Positions 15,953 through 22,625 of a stretch of DNA of 33,184 bases are shown piece after piece (position 1 is the stretch's first letter; each line of letters opens with the position of its first letter). Both the position numbers and the translations under genes were made by a program. The stretch comes from Pirellulales bacterium (GTDB lineage: Bacteria; Planctomycetota; Planctomycetia; Pirellulales; DATAWG01), in the NCBI GenBank assembly GCA_035939775.1, contig DASZFO010000201.1:1-33184 (forward strand), read 5' to 3'. The notes beneath the pieces are model-generated. The model was not told the DNA's origin and did not search any database. It was given only the letters and a program-made list of their open reading frames with translations.

Positions 15953-16963
15953 TCATTCATATCTCGCGTTTACGAAGTCGAGTTCTCCCGCGAAGTGGCA
16001 GCGGGCGAAGTGGCCGGGGGCGATCTCGCGCAGCGCCGGCTCATCGGCCGTGCATTGCGGCTCCTTCTTGAACGGGCATCGCGGATGGAATTTGCAGCCC
16101 GAGGGAAAATGCAGCGGGCTGGGGACCATGCCCTTGATCGTGCTGAGCCGCTCGCTCTTCGGCTTCCCGGGCTCGGGACGCGATTGAAACAGCCCGGCCG
16201 TGTACGGATGCAGCGGCCGGGTGAATAGCTCGCGGACCGGAGCATATTCAACGACCTTCGAGGCATACATCACGGCCACGTCGTCGGCCATCTCGGCCAC
16301 GATCCCCAGATCGTGCGTGATGATCAGGATCGACATGCCCAGTTCACTTTGCAACTGCCGGAGCAGATCGAGAATCTGGGCTTGGATCGTCACGTCGAGG
16401 GCGGTGGTCGGCTCGTCGGCGATGAGCAGGCTCGGCCGGCAAGAGAGAGCCATGGCGATCATCACCCGCTGCCGCATCCCGCCCGACATCTGGTGCGGAT
16501 ACTCATCCACCCGCCGCTCGGCCACCGGAATCCGCACTTTGCGAAGCAGCTCGATCGTGCGATGGCGAGCCTCCGCCTTGCCGACCCGCTGATGGAGCCG
16601 GATCGCCTCTCCGATCTGCTGCCCGATGGTGAAGACCGGGTTGAGCGAAGTCATCGGCTCCTGAAAGATCATGGAAATCCGCGCCCCACGAATGCGGCGC
16701 ATCGCCGGCTCAGGCAATTCATTGAGCGTGACCGTCTTGCCGTTGTCGTACATCGTGATTCGCCCGCCGGCGATTCGGCCCGGCGCAGAAATCAATCGAA
16801 TGATCGACAGTGCCGTGACCGATTTGCCGCAGCCGCTTTCTCCGACCAGACCGAGCGTCTTGCCGCGCGGGATGGCAAGCGAGACGTCATCGACCGCCTT
16901 GACCACACCTTCGTCGGTGTAGAAGTAGGTCTTGAGGTTCTGGATGTCGAGGAGAGGAGGCAA
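15953..16963 (-). CDS. oppD: oligopeptide/dipeptide ABC transporter ATPase, OppD/DppD type
   Basis: This 336-residue ATPase pairs with the OppF-type subunit to drive peptide uptake. Walker A is GESGCGKS (41-48), the signature MSGGMRQRV follows at about residue 156, Walker B is [12 protein letters not shown], and the C-terminal peptide-transporter domain carries [17 protein letters not shown]. Length is normal. The only start that keeps the family N-terminus ([11 protein letters not shown]) is TTG 16963; no ATG or GTG is close enough. A G-rich direct repeat ends eight bases upstream and may have replaced the original leader. The spacer to the upstream oppC gene is 90 bases, longer than the other junctions of the operon. 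The family call is firm; the exact start is less so. Confidence 0.93.
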   Translation of the reverse strand: MPPLLDIQNLKTYFYTDEGVVKAVDDVSLAIPRGKTLGLVGESGCGKSVTALSIIRLISAPGRIAGGRITMYDNGKTVTLNELPEPAMRRIRGARISMIFQEPMTSLNPVFTIGQQIGEAIRLHQRVGKAEARHRTIELLRKVRIPVAERRVDEYPHQMSGGMRQRVMIAMALSCRPSLLIADEPTTALDVTIQAQILDLLRQLQSELGMSILIITHDLGIVAEMADDVAVMYASKVVEYAPVRELFTRPLHPYTAGLFQSRPEPGKPKSERLSTIKGMVPSPLHFPSGCKFHPRCPFKKEPQCTADEPALREIAPGHFARCHFAGELDFVNARYE

Positions 16964-16970
16964 TGAGAGG

Positions 16971-17003
16971 CTGGGGACTGGGGGCTGGGCACTGGGGACT
17001 GGG
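16971..17003. repeat. 12-base direct repeat in the oppC-oppD spacer
   Basis: CTGGGGACTGGG occurs at 16971-16982 and 16992-17003, with similar G-rich sequence between. It lies in the 90-base spacer just before the TTG start of oppD (minus strand). There is no gene in the spacer. Confidence 0.75.
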
Positions 17004-17053
17004 AAACGGCAGGCGGTGGGGCACGCAGTGCATGCCGGGCGGTGCGGCAGCGG

Positions 17054-18358
17054 TCAAATTCGTAGCCGCGGGTCCATGGCGTCGCGCAGGCCGGTGCCGA
17101 TGAGGTTAAACGTGGTGACGGTGATGAAAATGGCGACCGATGGCACGACGACGAGCCACCAGTTTTGATAGTTGTCGTGGGCGATGTTCAAAAGGCCTCC
17201 CCAGCTCGGCGCTGGTGGCCGCACGCCGAAGCCGAGCAAGCTCAGGCCCGCCTCGGTAATAATTGCCCCAGCAATCCCAAACGGAATCGACACCAGCACT
17301 GGAGACAGGGAATTCTTAAGGATGTGTCGAAACAAGATGCGCGTATGCGATGCGCCGAGCGCTTGGGCCGCTAGAGTGTAATCCAGTGAGCGTTGCTTGA
17401 GAACTTCGCCGCGAACCAGTCGGGCGACGCCGGTCCAGCCCGTGCCTCCAAGCACGGCCATGATCACGAAGATGCCTTGGCCGACCAGCGCCACGATCGT
17501 CAGAATCAGAAAAAATGTCGGAAACAGAAGCACGATTTCAATGATTCGCGAGATCACCATATCGATCACGCCGCCGAAGTATCCGGCCAGAGACCCGACG
17601 ATTACTCCAATCACGATGTAAATGCTTACCGTGACGAGGCCGACCGTCATCGAAATCCGCGTGCCGTAGATCATGCGCGCTAGCACGTCTTGCCCCGTGT
17701 CGACTGTTCCCAGCAGGTGCGCATAGGCTTGGTTGGACTTGGTCATTTCCTTTTCGTCGACGCGAAATCCGGGGGGTTGGAATCGCGAAGGCGTGTCTTG
17801 CTCCGTGGGGCCGAAGGGCACGAGCGCAAAGGCGCCGTAGTTCGCGCCATGCGATTTGAACTGTTCTTCCGGAAAATCGCGCGAGGCATAAGAATTTTCC
17901 GGCCCGACGCCTGGAATCGAAAACACAACGATCAGCGCCGCCAGAATCGCCAGGAATTCAACCGCGAAAAGTCCCAATCTGCGCCGGCCAGGAATCCCTT
18001 GCGACCTGGACCAATAGCTCGTGAATAGGGCGAGACCACCCCAAGGCACCAATCCAACGAGCGCCATGTTGAAGAAGAAATCGACTGGCTCCTCGGGATG
18101 AAACAGCCATTGAAACCAAGGGTAGATCGTCTCGCTGCCCTCGTGAAACACGAAGGGCACATTCGAGGCCAACAGCGGCGCGAAGATGGCGATCAGGAAC
18201 AGCCCAACCATCAACCAGAGCGAGAAGTAGGCCGGGCGATTCTTCTTGAATTGCCGCCAGACGATATCGAGATAGGCGTCGCCATCGTGAGGCGATAATG
18301 CAACAGGCGTATCGCTTGCCGGTGCTGCCGCAGTCACGATGTCCGGTTCGACGCTCAT
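17054..18358 (-). CDS. oppC: oligopeptide ABC transporter permease, OppC type, with inserted membrane segment
   Basis: One of two membrane subunits of the peptide importer. Start is ATG 18358, four bases into the oppB stop (ATGA overlap) and preceded by GGGGGAAGG; a longer frame reaching back 50 codons inside oppB is not credible. The 434-residue product has a first helix (FSLWLMVGLFLIAIFAPLLA), then after an extra ~150 residues the standard permease core beginning HLLGTVDTGQDVLARMIYG (the usual 'HpLGTDxxGRDvlsR') and the EAA loop region (AAQALGASHTRILFRHIL). Ordinary OppC proteins are ~300 residues. The added section contains two further predicted helices (FFFNMALVGLVPWGGLALF and VEFLAILAALIVVFSIPGV) and a soluble stretch. 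The parallel insertion in OppB suggests the two additions contact each other. Confidence 0.92.
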   Translation of the reverse strand: MSVEPDIVTAAAPASDTPVALSPHDGDAYLDIVWRQFKKNRPAYFSLWLMVGLFLIAIFAPLLASNVPFVFHEGSETIYPWFQWLFHPEEPVDFFFNMALVGLVPWGGLALFTSYWSRSQGIPGRRRLGLFAVEFLAILAALIVVFSIPGVGPENSYASRDFPEEQFKSHGANYGAFALVPFGPTEQDTPSRFQPPGFRVDEKEMTKSNQAYAHLLGTVDTGQDVLARMIYGTRISMTVGLVTVSIYIVIGVIVGSLAGYFGGVIDMVISRIIEIVLLFPTFFLILTIVALVGQGIFVIMAVLGGTGWTGVARLVRGEVLKQRSLDYTLAAQALGASHTRILFRHILKNSLSPVLVSIPFGIAGAIITEAGLSLLGFGVRPPAPSWGGLLNIAHDNYQNWWLVVVPSVAIFITVTTFNLIGTGLRDAMDPRLRI

Positions 18359-20184
18359 GCTGCCTTCCCCCGCCCAGCGAAGCTGATCCGCGGATCGACA
18401 AGAACATACAAGATGTCGGTGATCAGGAAGCTCACGAGTGTCACGATCGCCTCGACGTACAAGAGGGCCATCTGCGTCGGAAAATCCTTTTGCAGAATGG
18501 AACTCCAACCGAGCCGTCCCAAGCCAGGAATGTCGAACAAATACTCGATCAAAACAGCGCCCCCGAGCATCGCCGGCAAGAAGCTTGAGAATAGCGTGAG
18601 GATTGGTATCAGCCCGTTTCGCAGGGCATGCTTGAGAATCACCTTGTGTTCAGGCAACCCTTTTGCCCGAGCGGTGCGGATATAATCCTGGTTAATGACG
18701 TCCAGGATGCTCGAGCGCGAATACATCGCGATCGCCGCCAACGAAAACAAAGACAAGCAAACGACCGGCAGAAAGGCATGCCAGAGGTAATCACTCAAAT
18801 ACGCCAGGAAGGGCAAGTTCTGGGCTTCGTCCGAGTGCAGGCCTAGCATTGGAAACCATTTGAAGTAATCCCCATAACAAAAGAAGACGAGAAACAGCAT
18901 TCCCGCGACAAACCCCGGTATTGAATAGAGTAGAAACAACCCGAGCGAAATGCTCCGATCGGTCCAGCCGTTGCGAAACACGCCGCATAGGATTCCCAAG
19001 GGCACGGCGACGATGTAGATCAGCAATTCCGAGATGAAGATCAGCGGTGCGGACACGAGGAACGCCTGCCAGATCAGGCCGCTCACCGGTTCGCGAGTCC
19101 GCAGGGCCGAGCGGCCGAAGTTGAAAGTCACCAGCCGAACGATCATGTGGCCGTACTGCGTGTCGGAGACGATGTACCAGATTTTGGCCAAGCCGCTTGG
19201 TTCGTATTCAGCCTGGTGAATCTGGTAGTATTCGAGCCAGTCGGCGGCGGCTTCATCGACGTCGGCCGCCGCCGCGTCAGTTGGGACGTCGAGCCTGAGC
19301 GGTTCGGCAAACATGCGCTTCAAAAAAACCGACGCGACGAACTTTTCCTCCAAGGGTGTCGCCTCGTCCAACAGTTTCTCGGCGAAGAATCGCGGTGCCA
19401 CGTCGGCATAGTCGCCGTTGACGATCTCCTCGAGGCCCGGATCGACCTTGTCGCGCGCGGCTGACATCTCCTTCAACTTGGCGTCCAAGTATTTCCGCGC
19501 TTCGGCATCAACCTGCGGCAAGCTGGCCTTGCGACGCTCCCACCAGAGCCGCCAGGCGCCAGTGACGGCGGGGGTCTCCGCCTCGCTCGGATGGATCGAA
19601 TAGGTGAACACGAACGGATCGACGACCATCGCATTGAGACATCGAATCGCACCGATTTTGAGCTTCGCGTCCGACTTGGGATCGCGCACGATGTCGACTG
19701 CGGCGGGCACCGCGTTCTGCCCCCGATCTTCGCAAAAAACGAGCGTGAAATAGTCGATCGACTTGGCTAACAATTCCCAGCGCTCGGGGTCCTTCAGTCG
19801 ATCCTCGAACTCGGGAATTCCGAGTGATCGCAAATAAGCCAGTTTTTCTCCGGTCTGCGGCTCATTGGGATTCTTGGCCAATTCCGGTAATTCACTCTGA
19901 ATCTCGGCCACCGTTCGCGCCCGATAGTAAGCCGCCCAATGAACGGCAGTCGAATAATCCTTGAAGTAGCGGAAGTTAAGGACGTACGGCTTATCGAGGT
20001 AAAGGTCGCGCTTTTGAATCAAGTAGGCCTCGCGTGTGCCCGTCGATTGCCCCGCCGCGCCGCCGCTGAGTTGAGCCAGCAGCGGATCGCCCGGCGCCAA
20101 CTGCATGATGCAAAACGAGACCACCGTGACGCCGAACAGCGTCGGGATCATGATCAGCAGCCGGCGGAGGATGTACGTCAGCAT
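18355..20184 (-). CDS. oppB: oligopeptide ABC transporter permease, OppB type, with ~265-residue inserted domain
   Basis: The other membrane subunit of the importer. Start is ATG 20184 (MLTYILRRLLIMIPTLFGV), the family N-terminus; upstream in-frame codons are repeat DNA. The first helix and LAPGDP are followed by LDKPYVLNFRYFKDY, where a normal OppB (~310 residues) continues within a few residues to 'GdfG.S'. Here ~265 residues intervene (about 80-345) before FNFGRSALRTREPVSGLIW and the five remaining helices with the EAA loop (TARAKGLPEHKVILKHALRN). The insert is soluble and mostly helical, with two stretches resembling HEAT-type repeats (AVPAAVDIVRDPKSDAKLKI and FFAEKLLDEATPLEEKFVAS). By topology it should lie outside the cytoplasmic membrane, near the binding protein. 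Total length is 609 residues. Confidence 0.92.
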   Translation of the reverse strand: MLTYILRRLLIMIPTLFGVTVVSFCIMQLAPGDPLLAQLSGGAAGQSTGTREAYLIQKRDLYLDKPYVLNFRYFKDYSTAVHWAAYYRARTVAEIQSELPELAKNPNEPQTGEKLAYLRSLGIPEFEDRLKDPERWELLAKSIDYFTLVFCEDRGQNAVPAAVDIVRDPKSDAKLKIGAIRCLNAMVVDPFVFTYSIHPSEAETPAVTGAWRLWWERRKASLPQVDAEARKYLDAKLKEMSAARDKVDPGLEEIVNGDYADVAPRFFAEKLLDEATPLEEKFVASVFLKRMFAEPLRLDVPTDAAAADVDEAAADWLEYYQIHQAEYEPSGLAKIWYIVSDTQYGHMIVRLVTFNFGRSALRTREPVSGLIWQAFLVSAPLIFISELLIYIVAVPLGILCGVFRNGWTDRSISLGLFLLYSIPGFVAGMLFLVFFCYGDYFKWFPMLGLHSDEAQNLPFLAYLSDYLWHAFLPVVCLSLFSLAAIAMYSRSSILDVINQDYIRTARAKGLPEHKVILKHALRNGLIPILTLFSSFLPAMLGGAVLIEYLFDIPGLGRLGWSSILQKDFPTQMALLYVEAIVTLVSFLITDILYVLVDPRISFAGRGKAA

Positions 20185-20198
20185 GAGGGGCCAACCGA

Positions 20199-20303
20199 CA
20201 AAGTACGAAGGGCAAAGTACGAAGGACGAAACGAAGCCAGCCAGGGCTGGCAAACGATGATGCGATCGCTGCCACCGTTTCGAACTTCGAACTTCGTACT
20301 TTG
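20199..20303. repeat. direct and inverted repeats between oppA and oppB
   Basis: CAAAGTACGAAGG occurs twice (20199-20211 and 20213-20225, period 14), and CTTCGTACTTTG at 20292-20303 is the exact reverse complement of its first 12 bases. A short palindrome built on GCCAGCC/GGCTGGC (20236-20251) lies between. The block fills most of the 126 bases between the oppA stop and the oppB start and could form a hairpin on the mRNA, which might set different expression levels of binding protein and permease. A related TTCGCACTTCGTACTT lies just before the uxaA-like start at 10168-10183. Confidence 0.78.
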
Positions 20304-20310
20304 CACTTGC

Positions 20311-22149
20311 TTAGGGCCCAAGCACGCGCGGTGTTTTGGCGTACCACTCGCGCGTGTCGACGCAAGGGCGGATCGGGTAGAACTTCACATTCTCGATCCG
20401 CGCGTTATAGCCGGCCGTCTCCAGGTCCATGAACAAGAACGTGTAGGGCTGATCTTCGTAGATCAGGCGATGAATCTTGTGGTAGATTTCGATCTGCTTG
20501 TCAGGGCTCATCGTCACTCGCAATTGCTCGATCAGCTTGTCCACTTCGGGATTCTGGTAGCCGATGGAATTCGAGCTTTCCGGCAAATCGGCTTGGCTGC
20601 CGTGCCAGATTTGAAATGGATCATCCTTCCAATCCATAACCCAGCCTAGAATGCAGGCGTCGAAGTCTTTCTTGCGCAGCTTCTGCAGCATCAGCGCCCA
20701 ATTGGTTGACGAAATCCCGACGTCCACTCCGATCTTGCGACAATTCTCCTTGACGATCGTGGCTATGCTCGTGTAGCTGGGACTATCCGAGTAGATCATC
20801 AAATCGAACTTGGCCTCCACCTTCTTGCCGTTGACCATCTTGCTACGGAGAGAAGCGCCCTCTTCCATTTTCCAGCCCGCCTCGTCCAATAGTTTCCGCG
20901 CCTTGTCGAGATCGTAGTCGATCAACGGCAATGATTTGTCGTTGGACTTGCTGTCAGGGAGGAAAGGGCCTGTCAACCGAACGGCCAAGCCGTGATAGAT
21001 ATTGGCAATAATCTCGTCCAATGGGATGGCGTGGCCGATCGCCCAGCGGACCTTCTGGTCCTTGAAAAAGTCACGCTTCAGGTTGTAACCCAAATAACGA
21101 TACGAGGGGTACTTGAGTTTCGCAAGAATGACTTTCTTCGCCTCCACATTGGGATGCGATTGGCTTTGAAGGTACAGATCTTTCTCCGGGATTGGGTTCC
21201 AGTCCAGCTCACCTTGGAGCATCTGCTGTACAGCCGTGTTGGGGTTCTTAATATGACGATAGATCAGGCGGCTAAAGTAGTATGGCTCTCCCCAGTAATC
21301 GGGGTTGCGCTCCAAGACGAGCCGCTGCTCCTTGGTCCATTCCTTGAACATCATCGGCCCAGTGCCGCACATCGCCCGATTCGCCCAATGGTTGTTGAAG
21401 CCATCGGCGAATTCCTTGGACGAGAAATCGAACGAGATCGGGTCTCCCTTTTCGTCCACCGAGAAGACGTGCCGCGGCATGATGAAGACACGAAGGGTGA
21501 AATCGTCCGCCAAGAAATACGGCTTCGTCCACTTGACCTTTACCGTGTACTTATCGCCGCGCACCAAGGAGACCTTGATCTTATACCGTTCCGACTCTTG
21601 CTTGGCCGACGGATCCTCGTAGTAGCTCCGCAAATGAGCAGCTTCGATATTCTTGTTGAGGATGCAATCGAAAGTGAACTTTACGTCGCGAGCAGTGAAT
21701 TCCGTCGCCGGAAGTTTCTTGCCGCTGGGCAGCGTGATCGGATGCCACTTCACTCCTTTGCGGAGATGAATCGTATATTCAAGCGTCTTCGGATCGAACT
21801 CCCAGGATTCCGCCAACGCCGGTTCCCATTCGTCCGGATTGTCGTACTTGCGGTCGGCCAAGTAGTCGTAGACTAACCGTTGAAACGCCTCGCTTACGTT
21901 GTCGTTGGCGGTGAGTGGGTTCACCGTGTCCGGATCGTCGGCATAGGAGAGCAGTAGCGTATCGGAGGCCGCCGGCGGTTTGCCACCGCGAGTAATTCCC
22001 GGAGTGATGACCCGTTTGACAGGGACCGCCGCTTGCGGCTCGTCGGACGATGAATCTGCCGTCGCATCGTTCGCCCCGCGGACGTGACCAATGGCGATGA
22101 CGACTCCCGCAGTCAAAATCGAACCGATCAACCAACGGCGGAGATTCAT
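20311..22149 (-). CDS. oppA: peptide ABC transporter substrate-binding protein, OppA/DppA type
   Basis: This extracytoplasmic protein captures the peptide or similar ligand and delivers it to the OppB/OppC permease. ATG 22149 is preferred to a GTG three codons upstream. The N-terminus is a signal sequence (NLRRWLIGSILTAGVVIAI, then GHVRGA) without a lipoprotein cysteine, so the protein is probably free or attached in another way. The SBP_bac_5 fold is clear: LSYADDPDTVNPL (about 65-77), then WEPALAESWEFD, YTIHLRKGVKWHP and FTARDVKFTFDCILN, with GTGPMMFKEW and ILGWVMDWKDDPF later. At 612 residues it is somewhat longer than E. coli OppA (~540). It is first in the operon; the ligand is unknown. 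Confidence 0.94.
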   Translation of the reverse strand: MNLRRWLIGSILTAGVVIAIGHVRGANDATADSSSDEPQAAVPVKRVITPGITRGGKPPAASDTLLLSYADDPDTVNPLTANDNVSEAFQRLVYDYLADRKYDNPDEWEPALAESWEFDPKTLEYTIHLRKGVKWHPITLPSGKKLPATEFTARDVKFTFDCILNKNIEAAHLRSYYEDPSAKQESERYKIKVSLVRGDKYTVKVKWTKPYFLADDFTLRVFIMPRHVFSVDEKGDPISFDFSSKEFADGFNNHWANRAMCGTGPMMFKEWTKEQRLVLERNPDYWGEPYYFSRLIYRHIKNPNTAVQQMLQGELDWNPIPEKDLYLQSQSHPNVEAKKVILAKLKYPSYRYLGYNLKRDFFKDQKVRWAIGHAIPLDEIIANIYHGLAVRLTGPFLPDSKSNDKSLPLIDYDLDKARKLLDEAGWKMEEGASLRSKMVNGKKVEAKFDLMIYSDSPSYTSIATIVKENCRKIGVDVGISSTNWALMLQKLRKKDFDACILGWVMDWKDDPFQIWHGSQADLPESSNSIGYQNPEVDKLIEQLRVTMSPDKQIEIYHKIHRLIYEDQPYTFLFMDLETAGYNARIENVKFYPIRPCVDTREWYAKTPRVLGP

Positions 22150-22387
22150 ATTGGTCACTTAATGAGTTTGAGGCCGGCGACCCGTGGCTCGCCGAATGCT
22201 GATCGGATCGATCGAGCGCGGACTCCAAAATCTAGTACGGAAAGAGGCCGTCGCGGGTCCAAAACCTCGGATTCGTCCGACAGGCAAGCGTGTGGCAACT
22301 GGATGCTATGCAATGCTTTGGGTCTCGTCAAGCAGCAGTCGCGAGGGTTGGGCTCGACGAGTTGCCGATTGAATTGGTAGCGTGGCC

Positions 22388-22425
22388 GACGCTGCTAGCG
22401 TCGGAAGGAAGACGCTAGCAGCGTC
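22388..22425. repeat. perfect 15-base inverted repeat
   Basis: GACGCTGCTAGCGTC (22388-22402) and GACGCTAGCAGCGTC (22411-22425) are exact reverse complements separated by GGAAGGAA. With one mismatch the pairing extends five more bases on each side. There is no T-run after it, so it is not a classical terminator; it resembles a REP-type element or an operator. Confidence 0.85.
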
Positions 22426-22548
22426 CGCCATGATCAACCTGCAAACCGCGCCGTATTGCCAAATTCGTCCGCAAACCTCTGTTGCGTGGCTTGCCGCGAG
22501 TTTGTACTCTTCCACGACGGTTAAGAGGGCGCGGCGGCGCTGACCCGT

Positions 22549-22592
22549 AAACGCGGCGTCTAGCCGCGTTTTTGACAGCGGCGAGACGCCGC
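22549..22592 (+). promoter_or_regulatory. two mutually exclusive stems upstream of the heme protein gene
   Basis: AAACGCGGC (22549-22557) pairs with GCCGCGTTT (22563-22571), followed by T residues, which looks like an intrinsic terminator. GCGGCGTCT (22553-22561) can instead pair with AGACGCCGC (22584-22592), and the two stems share bases so only one can form. This is the arrangement of an attenuator, 33 bases before the ATG. It could equally be a degenerate palindromic repeat. Confidence 0.45.
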
Positions 22593-22625
22593 TTCTACTT
22601 TCTCGCACTCGCGCAGGAGGGATCC

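Larger units (their letters stand above)
22150..22625. other. divergent intergenic region, 476 bases
   Basis: No convincing gene lies here. The minus-strand opp operon and the plus-strand heme protein gene are transcribed away from it, so promoters for both should be within. Two strong hairpins are present (22388-22425 and 22549-22592). No clear -35/-10 pair was recognised. The heme gene has AGGAGG at 22615-22620. Confidence 0.8.

Noticed and set aside
18359-18508. Fifty-codon N-terminal extension of oppC
   Set aside because: It lies wholly inside oppB, and the ATG at 18358 has GGGGGAAGG and an ATGA overlap typical of operon junctions.
22184-22372. 62-codon plus-strand frame in the divergent intergenic region
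   Set aside because: No ribosome binding site, no recognisable pattern, and composition unlike the neighbouring genes.
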